From Aquimarina aquimarini (lineage in GTDB: Bacteria; Bacteroidota; Bacteroidia; Flavobacteriales; Flavobacteriaceae), in NCBI RefSeq assembly GCF_900299535.1, contig NZ_OMKE01000013.1, positions 1-64,000 on the forward strand: DNA of 64,000 nucleotides, read 5' to 3'. A program made the translations under genes and the position numbers. Shown here one piece after another: positions 46,256-55,215 of the stretch; the stretch's first letter is position 1, and every line of letters begins with the position of its first letter. The notes beneath the pieces are model-generated. The model was not told the origin of the DNA. It searched no databases and worked only from the letters and a program-made list of their open reading frames with translations.

Positions 46256-48682
46256 ATGAAGAATACAAAAAGATCAGTTACTTTCAAAATTATAGCGGGC
46301 TACCTTCTGGCAGGAGTGCTTGCTGTTACTACTTTTTGGGTAATTCGCCAACAGTTAAACAATTATACTCAAATTGCAGAAATCAAAAACCAAAACAACG
46401 AAAAACTCTTTCTTGTTGGAGAAGCTATAACTGGTCTATATGAGGCAGAAAGCTTAACAAGAAATATTATTCAAACTTCTGATGTCAAGAAATTCGCTAC
46501 TTATAAAACTAAAATAGATACCATACTTGAAACAATCAATAAAGTTTCTGAGATATCTTATGACACCCTACAAACTCGAAAAATTGATAGTATTAAGTAT
46601 CTTATTGATAGTAAAAACAAAAACCTCGAAGCTCTCATTAAAATTTATGAACAACGAAAACAAAAAGGGTTATATGAAACTGCTATTGATGAGCTCAAAA
46701 AAGTAAATAAAAGTTTTGACGGGTATACCAATTACAACATTCGATTTAAAGAGTATGACCCTCGTACTAGAAGGAAATTAATCAATATTTTAGAGTTGAC
46801 TAAGAAGGATAATGCCAAACGGCTAACAAATCAAACTGTTGATTCTCTTGCAACTTCTGTAAGACAAGTCCTTACCGAACTTGAACAAAAGGACAAAAAA
46901 TATCGTCGTGAGATCACACAAAAAGAGAACAATCTTCTCAAAAATGATCAGATCATTACAAAACAATTAAGAGATTTGCTTGCGGCTATAGATCGAAATG
47001 AAAGAAACAGATATCTAACTCGTCTCGAAGCTTCAAATCAAGTTCTTAACAATACTTCTGACATCATTCTTATTATTGCTGCAATCAGTTTTTTGATTGC
47101 TATCATATTTCTCTTTTTGATTACCAAAGATGTATCAAAAAGTCAAAAATACAGGAATGAACTTGAAGCTGAAAAAACATATACAGAGTCTCTTTTAAAA
47201 ACCCGAGAATCTCTAATTAATACGGTTACCCATGATTTACGATCCCCTCTAAACACAGTTATTGGTTATTCTGATTTATTAGAAAGAACAGGGCTAGACA
47301 ACAAGCAGAAGCATTATCTTGGCCATCTCAAAAAATCATCTGATTACATTCTTCATCTAGTAAATGACCTTCTTGATTTATCCAAACTAGAAGCAGAAAA
47401 AATGGTTATTGAAGAATTGCCTTTTTGCCCAAAAAAATTAATAGAAAATACAATATCTAGTGTTATTCCCATTGATGATAAAAAAGACCTAAAAATCAAC
47501 ATCATAACAGACCCCCAATTAAAAAAACAATATCTAGGTGATCCATTCAGAATAAAACAGGTATTAACAAACCTGGTTAATAACGCATATAAATTTACTG
47601 ATGAAGGAGCTATAACCATTGAAAGTAAAACTACCGAAAATGGTTTATCTGAAAAACAATTGATTGTATCTGTAAAAGATACTGGAATAGGAATTACAAA
47701 GGAGCAACAACATCATATTTTTGAAGAGTTTTCTCAAGGTGATGATACTACTGAAAAAAGGTATGGCGGTTTTGGATTAGGACTCGCTATTACCAAGAAA
47801 ATCATCAAACTCTTACGTGGTAAAATCGAATTATATAGTACTCCTAATATTGGTAGTGAATTTATTTTTTATATCCCTCTCAAAGGGTCGGATTTATTAA
47901 CCCCTGAGGAGGAACCAGAGATTACAAAAATACAGAGCTTCACCAATAAGAAAGTATTGATTGTCGATGATGACCCAAGTCAATTAGCATTGACTAGTGA
48001 AGTGGCTTCTCTGGCAGGATTGGCTTATGACCTATGTAAAAATGGTGTTGAGGCTCTTTCTCTACTACAAGATAATTCTTATGATCTTGTACTTACTGAC
48101 ATACAAATGCCAAAAATGGATGGGTTTATACTTTTGGAATCCATAAAAAGTAATACAAATCACACTAATTTACCTGTTATTGCATTATCAGGTAGAACTG
48201 ACACTTCTTTTCTAGAATACCAAAAAGCTGGGTTTGCTGGTAATTTACAAAAGCCATATGCCCCCAAGGAATTAATTGACCTTATCGCAATGGTCATTAA
48301 TATCGACTTGGCAAACTACAACAATACAGCAAATAATGATTCATCTGATGAAGAGTATTCTCTTAATGACCTAATGCTTTTTGCTCATGGCGATTCTGAG
48401 TCTCTTTATACCATTCTTGATACATTTTATGAAAGCACCATTGATAACCTTCATCAATTAAAAAAAATAGTAAAGAAAAAAGATATTTCTCAAATTAAAA
48501 AGATTGCTCATAAAATGCTTCCTATGTTTAAGCAGATCAAAGCAAAAGAAGTTGTTCCTATTCTTGAAAAATTAGAACATCCTGAGCAATATCACCTCAG
48601 CAAAGACGCTATTCTTAAAATAACAAGTGATAGTATTATAAAAATCGAAGGCTTAATTAATAAATTAAAGATCGAAAACTAA
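46256..48682 (+). CDS. Hybrid sensor histidine kinase with REC and Hpt domains
   Basis: 808 residues: membrane helix 1 (about 12-30), a helical extracytoplasmic sensor (about 31-265), helix 2 (about 270-292), HisKA with His326 (VTHDLRSPLN), HATPase (NLVNNAYKF, DTGIG, FGLGLAITK), a receiver domain with Asp615 (LTDIQMPKMDG), and a C-terminal Hpt with His752 (IAHKM). This supports a full His-Asp-His relay. The sigma-54 response regulator encoded convergently is the likely final acceptor. Stop codons overlap by 4 bases. Confidence 0.95.
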   Translation: MKNTKRSVTFKIIAGYLLAGVLAVTTFWVIRQQLNNYTQIAEIKNQNNEKLFLVGEAITGLYEAESLTRNIIQTSDVKKFATYKTKIDTILETINKVSEISYDTLQTRKIDSIKYLIDSKNKNLEALIKIYEQRKQKGLYETAIDELKKVNKSFDGYTNYNIRFKEYDPRTRRKLINILELTKKDNAKRLTNQTVDSLATSVRQVLTELEQKDKKYRREITQKENNLLKNDQIITKQLRDLLAAIDRNERNRYLTRLEASNQVLNNTSDIILIIAAISFLIAIIFLFLITKDVSKSQKYRNELEAEKTYTESLLKTRESLINTVTHDLRSPLNTVIGYSDLLERTGLDNKQKHYLGHLKKSSDYILHLVNDLLDLSKLEAEKMVIEELPFCPKKLIENTISSVIPIDDKKDLKINIITDPQLKKQYLGDPFRIKQVLTNLVNNAYKFTDEGAITIESKTTENGLSEKQLIVSVKDTGIGITKEQQHHIFEEFSQGDDTTEKRYGGFGLGLAITKKIIKLLRGKIELYSTPNIGSEFIFYIPLKGSDLLTPEEEPEITKIQSFTNKKVLIVDDDPSQLALTSEVASLAGLAYDLCKNGVEALSLLQDNSYDLVLTDIQMPKMDGFILLESIKSNTNHTNLPVIALSGRTDTSFLEYQKAGFAGNLQKPYAPKELIDLIAMVINIDLANYNNTANNDSSDEEYSLNDLMLFAHGDSESLYTILDTFYESTIDNLHQLKKIVKKKDISQIKKIAHKMLPMFKQIKAKEVVPILEKLEHPEQYHLSKDAILKITSDSIIKIEGLINKLKIEN

Positions 48683-50034
48683 AGGCTAATATCGTACTGT
48701 TTTAATTTATTGTATAGTGTTTTACGGTCTATAGAAAGCATTCTAGCAGCCTTAGCTTTATTTCCATTTGCTTTTTCTAAAGCATCAAGAATTAATTCTT
48801 GTTCATTTTGATTTTTAAACAAGCCATAGGTTTGTTTTGAATTATGAGAGGCATATGCTATATCATTAGGCAAAATACTTAACACAATCATATCTCCCTG
48901 CGAAAGAAGAACAGAGCGTTTTACAATATTTTTTAATTCTCTTAGATTTCCTGGCCAATTATATTTTTTGAAAGCTTCTAGAACTTCATCAGCAAAACCT
49001 ACAACATGTTTTTCTAATTCTATATTTGATTCTTCGAGAAAATGATTTGCAAAAAGCATTAAGTCTTCTATTCTATCTTTCAAAGGTGGAACTTTGATTG
49101 AAAATTCATTCAATCTATGATACAAATCTTCTCTAAAATCACCTTCTTTTACAGCATGACTAAGATCTTCATTGGTCGCAACAATCACTCTAATGTCTAC
49201 TTCAATTTCTTTATTACTCCCTACAGGTTTAATCTTACGCTCTTGAAGTGCTCTTAACAACTGAACTTGCAATTCATAACTCAAATTACCTATTTCATCA
49301 AGAAAAAGAGTTCCTCCGTTTGCGGCTTCAAAATGACCAACTTTATCATTTACAGCCCCTGTAAACGACCCTTTAATATGTCCAAAGAACTCGCTAGATG
49401 CAATTTCTTTAGGTATTGCTCCACAGTCTACAGCCACAAAGGGTTTATCAGCACGTTTACTTGCTTTATGAATACTACTTGCTACATATTCTTTACCTGT
49501 ACCACTATCCCCAATAACCAAAACAGACATTCGGGTTGGAGCAACAAGCGCCACGTATTCATTTAATTTTTTTGAAGCATCACTTACTCCTCTCACAAAA
49601 GAAGCACTTGTTTTTTTTGATGTATTTTGAGTACAGTTTACTTCTTGCTTCTTTGGCACTACACTAGTTGTAGCGTTGCTTTTTAATGCTTTTTTTATCG
49701 TTTGGAGTATCGTATCTGGATTAAATGGTTTTGAAACATAATCAAAAGCTCCTTGTTTTATTGCACTAACTGCCTTATTCACTTCTGCATAGCCAGTCAT
49801 TATAATAACCTGAGTTTCTGAGCTATTCTCTAGAACCTCATCTAATATAGCAATCCCATCAATATCAGGCAATCTCACATCTGCTAGTACAACATCAAAA
49901 GTTTCTTTCTTTATTTTTGGGATAGCCTCATTACCCGAAAACGCTGTAAACACTTCATAATCCTTCTTTTGCAAAAATGTTTTTAGCATTGTACAAAAGG
50001 CTACATCATCTTCAATGATAAGTATTTTAGACAT
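48679..50034 (-). CDS. Sigma-54-dependent response regulator (NtrC family)
   Basis: 451 residues: receiver domain with Asp52 (LADVRLPDIDG), AAA+ domain with Walker A GDSGTGKE (175-182), the sigma-54 contact loop as GSFTGA (222-227, Ala to Ser from canonical GAFTGA), Walker B GGTLFLDEIG, and a C-terminal Fis-type helix-turn-helix (NGNKAKAARMLSIDRKTLYNKLKQY). It activates sigma-54 promoters. The convergent hybrid kinase is its likely input. Confidence 0.96.
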   Translation of the reverse strand: MSKILIIEDDVAFCTMLKTFLQKKDYEVFTAFSGNEAIPKIKKETFDVVLADVRLPDIDGIAILDEVLENSSETQVIIMTGYAEVNKAVSAIKQGAFDYVSKPFNPDTILQTIKKALKSNATTSVVPKKQEVNCTQNTSKKTSASFVRGVSDASKKLNEYVALVAPTRMSVLVIGDSGTGKEYVASSIHKASKRADKPFVAVDCGAIPKEIASSEFFGHIKGSFTGAVNDKVGHFEAANGGTLFLDEIGNLSYELQVQLLRALQERKIKPVGSNKEIEVDIRVIVATNEDLSHAVKEGDFREDLYHRLNEFSIKVPPLKDRIEDLMLFANHFLEESNIELEKHVVGFADEVLEAFKKYNWPGNLRELKNIVKRSVLLSQGDMIVLSILPNDIAYASHNSKQTYGLFKNQNEQELILDALEKANGNKAKAARMLSIDRKTLYNKLKQYDISL

Positions 50035-50406
50035 ATTTTATAATTTAACGTAATCGATGCGAGACATTTGATTTTCACATCGAAACCCATCATTTAATTT
50101 CTTAATTATTAAATAATCGCACTATTTCTCTTTGCAGCATAAAACAAAGATCTTTTCTAAACATTATTGCTTAGGGTTTTTCCTGTTTTCACAAAAATGA
50201 CATCAACCATCAATCAGCTTATAATCAACCTACACCATAATAAATTTAGGTAAATTTAGCTACATTGCATAAAATTACGATTTAAAAATCTTAGTTGAAA
50301 TAAAAACATAAAAAAAGAGACCCTTGGGATTGAGCCTCTTTTTTAGCACTAAACAACTTTATATCGTCCTTGGTTGCAAAACGATATTCTTTTTCTACCC
50401 CTAGAT
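50035..50406. other. 372-base intergenic region upstream of the sigma-54 regulator
   Basis: No ORF of note. It holds the terminator at 50311-50345 for the small exported gene and AT-rich sequence before the regulator. I see no convincing -24/-12 or TAnnTTTG element for the regulator itself. Confidence 0.6.
50311..50345 (-). terminator. Terminator after the small exported protein gene
   Basis: aaaaaagag pairs with ctctttttt across an about 16-base loop with partial pairing (cccttggg). Flanking A and T runs. Confidence 0.75.
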
Positions 50407-50742
50407 TTAAGATTTATTGTTGTTTGGCTTTATCCATTTGCCATTAGTACTTGCAAATACAACTTTTGTACTGTCATTCTCATCTTGTAGGACGATCTTG
50501 TACGTATTATCTTTTGATATATATACTTTAACAATCCTCAAATGACGAAAATCTCTAGCCGCTGCTTCTTGGATTGATAATGGCAATTCTACAATATTGA
50601 TTTCAGTATATTCTTGTTGTTCATATTCGTATTCTCGGATTACGAGATCATCTTCTAGAACGGCTAATTCGTCCTGAGCTACAACACCCTGCGCCGAAAA
50701 GATACTTACTACAATCGCTACTATCATTGGTAACTTTTTCAT
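50407..50742 (-). CDS. Small exported protein of unknown function
   Basis: 111 residues with a signal peptide (about 1-22, cleavage near VVAQDE). The mature 90 residues are acidic and contain IVELPLSIQEAAARDFRHLRIVKVYISKDNTYKIVLQ, a pattern I associate with PepSY-like small secreted Bacteroidota proteins, but I do not assign a family. A sigma-54-like promoter precedes it, next to a sigma-54 activator gene, which suggests it is a target. Confidence 0.75.
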   Translation of the reverse strand: MKKLPMIVAIVVSIFSAQGVVAQDELAVLEDDLVIREYEYEQQEYTEINIVELPLSIQEAAARDFRHLRIVKVYISKDNTYKIVLQDENDSTKVVFASTNGKWIKPNNNKS

Positions 50743-50763
50743 TTTGGGTTAACTGAATTATTT

Positions 50764-50784
50764 TTACTCTTATATAAAGAGTAA
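50764..50784 (-). promoter_or_regulatory. Inverted repeat in the leader of the small exported gene
   Basis: ttactctt (50764-50771) and aagagtaa (50777-50784) are perfect 8-bp arms with a 5-base loop, just downstream of the sigma-54-like -12 element. Confidence 0.5.
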
Positions 50785-50795
50785 TAATTGTTCCA
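50780..50795 (-). promoter_or_regulatory. Sigma-54-like promoter (TGGAAC ... TTACT)
   Basis: The minus strand reads TGGAACAATTATTACT. Against TGGCACG-N4-TTGCW it keeps the -24 GG, the correct 10-base spacing and TT.CT; the -12 GC is AC. It lies about 38 bases before the start codon. Confidence 0.45.
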
Positions 50796-50923
50796 AACAC
50801 AGATATCTCACAATAACTATTTCAAATCACTGACTTACAAATAGTTACAATCACACATATCTTTAACAAAAAGTAAACAAATATGTAGAATCCACACAAA
50901 AGTGTAGAAATATTACGCGTTTT

Positions 50924-51325
50924 TTAAAAAAGAGGTTTTCTGCGATTCGCTTTCTTTAAGGACTTTTTTTGCTTGGCTTCCATACGTTTTTTTATGGTAG
51001 ATTTTGAAGGTTTGGTTGGCTTCCTTTTTTTTGGCTTTTGAAGATTTGCTCTAAGTATAGAGAACAATCGTTTTATCGCCATCTCTTTATTCCTATGCTG
51101 ACTTCTACTATCACCACATTGTAATAATAAAATCCCTGACTTGGTCAATCTTGAAGATAATTTTTGAGAGAGTCTTAATTTTTCATCATCGGTACATCCT
51201 TTTGATGCCATTATATCAAAAGTTAATTCAATTTTTGAAGACACCTTATTTACATGCTGACCTCCTGCTCCTGAACTTCGAATAGCTTTAAACTTTAATT
51301 CACTAATAATCAATGAAGTATTCAT
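50924..51325 (-). CDS. arfB: Class I release-factor-like peptidyl-tRNA hydrolase (ArfB/YaeJ type)
   Basis: 133 residues. The catalytic GGQ motif is in RSSGAGGQHVNKVSSKIEL (about 17-35), and a Lys/Arg-rich tail follows. Without the codon-recognition domains of RF1/RF2, this fits ArfB/YaeJ, which frees stalled ribosomes by hydrolysing peptidyl-tRNA, the basic tail entering the mRNA channel. Its start overlaps the stop of the DUF4301 gene by 4 bases. Confidence 0.93.
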   Translation of the reverse strand: MNTSLIISELKFKAIRSSGAGGQHVNKVSSKIELTFDIMASKGCTDDEKLRLSQKLSSRLTKSGILLLQCGDSRSQHRNKEMAIKRLFSILRANLQKPKKRKPTKPSKSTIKKRMEAKQKKSLKKANRRKPLF

Positions 51326-52887
51326 GAAAAAAGTGTTACCTGATGAGCCGATTTAAGCAAATCATTTACTGTCTTTACAGGATTAAACGTTGTAAGAGGT
51401 ACTTCTACAAAAACACTAATCCAATTTGACATTGCTCCATTCCATAATCCAGGGAGTTCTAATGCTTTTAGGATTTTTCCATCCATCGTTTTTTCTGTGA
51501 TAAATCCAGCTTCAGGATCTACATATTGAAGTAAATCAAACTTCTTGCCTTGATAGTCTCGCACTCCACACACCAAATCTACTGGGTTAAAATGGGTTGC
51601 ACGCCCCAGAATATCAGCTTGTCTACGGTCTGACTTATCTATTTGGGGGGCTTCGATAATTTGCAAAACCTGCCTTCCATTTTCATCCTTAACCCAAAAC
51701 GGTCCTCCACCTGGCTCTCCTTCATTAATTACCATTCCACAAACACGGATAGGTCTATCTAAGGATTCTCTCAAGAATTGAAGTTTATATTTCTCCGAAA
51801 ATTTATCAAAATCCAATGGTAATCTCACATTAAGCTGTTTAACCAAGAATTTCTTTATATCTATCAACTCTGCTTCTGATGGGTTCTGTTGATCAATTGC
51901 ATTTAGAATCCTAAACACCTCATCCTGAACTTCTATCAATTTACCTGCTAATATCTTCTTATAGGCAGAAACTTCATCTTGATATTTACGCACCACAACG
52001 TTATCTATATTTTTTATATAAATAATATCTGCATCCAAATCATTAAGATTCTCAATCAATGCCCCATGCCCTCCAGGCCTGAACAAAAGAGAACCATCTT
52101 CTTTTCTAAAAGGTTCATTATCCTCTGTTACCGCAATGGTATCTGTTTCGGGTTTCTGAAAAGAATAGGTAATCCTAAAACTTGTATTGGTCTTTTTTTC
52201 TACTTTTTTTTTTATTCTTTCAAACTCTTCTTTAAAAGCGTCGAGGTGATCTTTGGAAATAGTAAAGTGTAAGGTTGACTCTCCTTTATCATTGGTATTA
52301 TATCCTGCTGCTTCATACAAATGCTCTTCAAAAGAAGTTGAAATACTATCTGTATATTTATGAAAAGGAAATAGCCCTTTAGGAAAAGTACCATAATTCA
52401 ATCCTTTTTCCTTTAGCATCATTTCTACAAAAATATACAATTGTTTCCCTTCAGAAAGGGATTGAAATTTTGGGTATGCATTTTTCACCTTTTCCATAAT
52501 TGTGGCATAGAACGGAAACTTCTCTAGGCCTATAAGAAAAAGCCGTATCGCGTTTGCCTTTTCATGATTTGTATAAGAGTTTAAACTCTCTTTCTTAAAA
52601 TCATAGTTATCAAGAAATCTAAACAAATCTTTAAACATACGGGTCGCTGCACCAGAAGCAGGCACAAACTTTATTGTCTCTAGGTTTTCAACTCTAGAAT
52701 CATACAACTTAGTAAGTTCTGATTGATAATGTTCTGATAGTTTTAAAATCCCGTTATCCAATGTTGCGGCACTTCGCAAAGCAACAAAAGGAATCTCATT
52801 CTTAAAAATTTCTATTTGTGAAAACACTTTATCTACGGTTAACCCTTTTGACTTGATTAACTTTATATCTTTATCTGTTATATTCAC
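51322..52887 (-). CDS. DUF4301 family protein
   Basis: 521 residues. It matches the Bacteroidota DUF4301 family by length and landmarks: KFVPASGAATRMFKDL (about 74-89), a central RPGGHGALIENLNDLDADIIYIKNIDNV segment, and GREDRR-like ILGRATHFNPVDLVCG. The RPGGHGAL and KNIDN elements resemble nucleotide-sugar pyrophosphorylases, so a nucleotidyltransferase fold is possible but unproven. It lies between the NadR-like kinase and arfB with small gaps. Confidence 0.88.
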   Translation of the reverse strand: MNITDKDIKLIKSKGLTVDKVFSQIEIFKNEIPFVALRSAATLDNGILKLSEHYQSELTKLYDSRVENLETIKFVPASGAATRMFKDLFRFLDNYDFKKESLNSYTNHEKANAIRLFLIGLEKFPFYATIMEKVKNAYPKFQSLSEGKQLYIFVEMMLKEKGLNYGTFPKGLFPFHKYTDSISTSFEEHLYEAAGYNTNDKGESTLHFTISKDHLDAFKEEFERIKKKVEKKTNTSFRITYSFQKPETDTIAVTEDNEPFRKEDGSLLFRPGGHGALIENLNDLDADIIYIKNIDNVVVRKYQDEVSAYKKILAGKLIEVQDEVFRILNAIDQQNPSEAELIDIKKFLVKQLNVRLPLDFDKFSEKYKLQFLRESLDRPIRVCGMVINEGEPGGGPFWVKDENGRQVLQIIEAPQIDKSDRRQADILGRATHFNPVDLVCGVRDYQGKKFDLLQYVDPEAGFITEKTMDGKILKALELPGLWNGAMSNWISVFVEVPLTTFNPVKTVNDLLKSAHQVTLFS

Positions 52888-52891
52888 TTTT

Positions 52892-53452
52892 CTATATTAT
52901 TAGTTGGCTAATATGTCTTATTGCTTTCTCAAAACGAGATGTTTTGTCTCCTTTTATGACAATATACGGAAGATTATTATGCTCCAGACATTCTTTGAAT
53001 CTCAAAAACATTTCCTCTCTCTCATGGGGCTTATCTCTCAGGTCATCAGCAACCCAAGGTATGTCAATATAAGTCAAAAGATACAAATCATAAACATTTT
53101 CTAATGAAATTTTGTTAAGTTTTTCAGGTACAGCTCCATCATAATAAGCTTCTGAATACACTTTTAACTCTAAAAGATTGGTATCACAAAACAAAACCTT
53201 ATTTGCTTTTGTAGCTGCTTCATTTTCTAATCTCATTTGCCCTTCTCCTATAGGAATCAGGTCATCAAAAACACATACTTCTTTAGTTTTATCCCATTTT
53301 TCTTGTAGATATTCCCGCATATACTCAGAAACACATTGCGTATCATAATATGAAGCTAATTGCTGGGATAGCGTAGTCTTGCCAGTACATTCTGGACCAA
53401 ACAACACTACTTTTATGCAATCACTGGGGTCTTGTCTAAGCTTTTCTTCCAT
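52892..53452 (-). CDS. NadR-like nucleoside kinase (AAA_28 P-loop ATPase)
   Basis: 186 residues with the P-loop GPECTGKTT (about 19-27) and the family features VSEYMREYL and CDTNLLELKVYSEAYYDG. This resembles the ribosylnicotinamide kinase domain of NadR, without its adenylyltransferase domain. The start codon overlaps the 3' end of pnuC by 40 bases in another frame, implying coupled translation. Substrate may be nicotinamide riboside, or thiamine given the gene order. Confidence 0.85.
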   Translation of the reverse strand: MEEKLRQDPSDCIKVVLFGPECTGKTTLSQQLASYYDTQCVSEYMREYLQEKWDKTKEVCVFDDLIPIGEGQMRLENEAATKANKVLFCDTNLLELKVYSEAYYDGAVPEKLNKISLENVYDLYLLTYIDIPWVADDLRDKPHEREEMFLRFKECLEHNNLPYIVIKGDKTSRFEKAIRHISQLII

Positions 53453-54045
53453 GTAATATATCCAAAAATTGCAATTACAGTAAATAATAAATACTGTAGA
53501 CTCGTAAATGTAAATCCTTTATAAAAATATAATGGTACCGAAATAATATCTCCAATAATCCAAAATATCCAGTTCTCTATTTTTCTTTTTGCCATGAGCC
53601 ACATTCCTACAAAAAATATTGCTGTAGTCAAAGTATCAATATATGCTGGCCAATCATTCAGCTTATCAAAAACAACATAAACCCCAAATACAAAAAGTAT
53701 CGTCATAATAAATATTATTATAGCTATGTTATCTTCTTCAGAAGTTGTTTTAGAAATAGGAGTAACACTTACTTCATCTACTTTTCGAGTCCACACATAC
53801 CACCCATAAATGCTCATTATAAAATAATACACATTAATCATCATATCACCTAGTAAGGACCATTCTAATAACAAATACACATAAATAGAAGTACTTATAA
53901 TCCCAGTTGGGTATACCCATATTTTATTAAGCCAAGCAAAGAGCACACTTAAGAATCCTAAAAATGCAGCAATAATTTCAAGTGTTATATGCAAATTTGA
54001 ATATTCTGAATACTGTCCGAAGAAAAAATCAAAAAAAGGGCTCAT
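53413..54045 (-). CDS. pnuC: PnuC-family vitamin transporter
   Basis: 210 residues with about seven membrane helices. The PnuC signature region YGWYVWTRK (about 80-88) and the C-terminal PLYFYKGFTFTSLQYLLF segment are present. PnuC proteins carry nicotinamide riboside; PnuT relatives carry thiamine. It overlaps the thiamine-binding-like gene upstream by 17 bases and the kinase gene downstream by 40. Confidence 0.93.
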   Translation of the reverse strand: MSPFFDFFFGQYSEYSNLHITLEIIAAFLGFLSVLFAWLNKIWVYPTGIISTSIYVYLLLEWSLLGDMMINVYYFIMSIYGWYVWTRKVDEVSVTPISKTTSEEDNIAIIIFIMTILFVFGVYVVFDKLNDWPAYIDTLTTAIFFVGMWLMAKRKIENWIFWIIGDIISVPLYFYKGFTFTSLQYLLFTVIAIFGYITWKKSLDKTPVIA

Positions 54046-54289
54046 AATCGCTTCTATTACTTTTTACCATTTTCATATGTACTAAAACATGATCCATAGC
54101 ACCAAATGCTTTTTTTATTTCCTGAGTAAGAAAAGTCATCAACTTATCATACTCGCCATAAATCTGAGTACTTAAAGGGTTTTCTAAAACTTTAAAATCA
54201 GACGCACGCAAACATTTTATAAAACGTATGATATGTTCTTCAAAATCATTTTGAAGTGGGGTAAGGGTAAGTTCTATTGATATTTGCAT
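54029..54289 (-). CDS. Thiamine-binding-like protein (DUF77/MTH1187 family)
   Basis: 86 residues with the family pattern: ISIELTLTPLQND, ENPLSTQIYGEYDKLM, then KMVKSNRSDYE near the end. DUF77 domains, as in YkoF and MTH1187, bind thiamine or its pyrimidine. First gene of the tightly overlapping group with pnuC and the kinase, which is why I consider a thiamine role for that transporter. Confidence 0.78.
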   Translation of the reverse strand: MQISIELTLTPLQNDFEEHIIRFIKCLRASDFKVLENPLSTQIYGEYDKLMTFLTQEIKKAFGAMDHVLVHMKMVKSNRSDYEPFF

Positions 54290-54444
54290 CTTCTTTACAA
54301 TAAAATATATGGTTACAAAACTACGAAAGTAAGTATTGTCAATAATTTAAACCTAAAATATCTCATAGAAATCTATCTAATGAATATTGCTTTTGAACGT
54401 TTATCACAACTTCTATACTACAACTACTTATATACAATTTATTA

Positions 54445-55083
54445 CTATTCTATAGCTTGTTGAGCATATACACATGTAAAGCCTTCAAACTCCAAAAAAC
54501 TCAAATCATAATGACTGATTTGATCTTTATAGCTAATAGCTCCATAAACAAAAGGATATTCCAATTCAAACGGTGAGATAAAAATATGCTGCTCAAAACT
54601 CAATCCTGCGGTGGCATACAGTTTATATAACGACTCTTTGGCTCCCCATATTACTGTAAGTGCTCGAGTTTTATCAAAATCTCGTTTTGTTATTGATTCG
54701 TTTTCGAATTCGTTTACAAATTTATGTGCTATCCTTTGTATTTTTTCTCTTTGTTTTTCGATATCAATCCCTACTGGCTTATCACTAACAATAACTCCTG
54801 CAAATTCGTATGAATGGGTAATCGATATTTGCTTACCATCTGTAAGATGTGGTTTGCCAAATTCATCATAATAAAGATCGTGATCGGTATACCCAAATAT
54901 AGCTAGTAAATGCCGCACACTCATAAAGGCTCTGCGATGCATCTCTGATTTCATGCCATTTACTCTGTTTTGGCAATGGGTTGTTAATTCTATTCCTTCA
55001 CATAGAGACTCATACGATTCTTCGATCTTCCAAATCAACACATTAGTGCTTTGATCTACTGTTATAGTTTTGTAAAGAGGCAT
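54445..55083 (-). CDS. 4'-phosphopantetheinyl transferase superfamily protein
   Basis: 212 residues. The Mg-binding GIDIEKQREKI (about 103-113) and WGAKESLYKLYA (about 145-156) motifs of Sfp-type transferases are intact. These attach phosphopantetheine from CoA to carrier proteins. It is divergent from ahcY across 132 bases. No polyketide or peptide synthase is in the window, so the target carrier is unknown. Confidence 0.93.
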   Translation of the reverse strand: MPLYKTITVDQSTNVLIWKIEESYESLCEGIELTTHCQNRVNGMKSEMHRRAFMSVRHLLAIFGYTDHDLYYDEFGKPHLTDGKQISITHSYEFAGVIVSDKPVGIDIEKQREKIQRIAHKFVNEFENESITKRDFDKTRALTVIWGAKESLYKLYATAGLSFEQHIFISPFELEYPFVYGAISYKDQISHYDLSFLEFEGFTCVYAQQAIE

Positions 55084-55105
55084 TTAGATTCTTAAAGTTA
55101 TTACG

Positions 55106-55113
55106 TACCTTTG
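55106..55113 (+). promoter_or_regulatory. ahcY -7 element (TACCTTTG)
   Basis: An exact TAnnTTTG match 103 bases before the ahcY start, leaving an about 95-base leader. No recognised riboswitch fold is seen in that leader. Confidence 0.6.
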
Positions 55114-55215
55114 CAAACCGAAAAAAGAAGTTTTTTCTAATTTTTTCGAAAGGCGAATTTAGAACAAATTAGTGCAAAATGCCAGAATGCGCTTTATAAA
55201 CATAAAATAAAAACT

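Noticed and set aside
55114..55215. Possible SAM or SAH riboswitch in the ahcY leader
   Set aside because: I could not find the conserved core of any known SAM/SAH class; only weak self-complementarity is visible.
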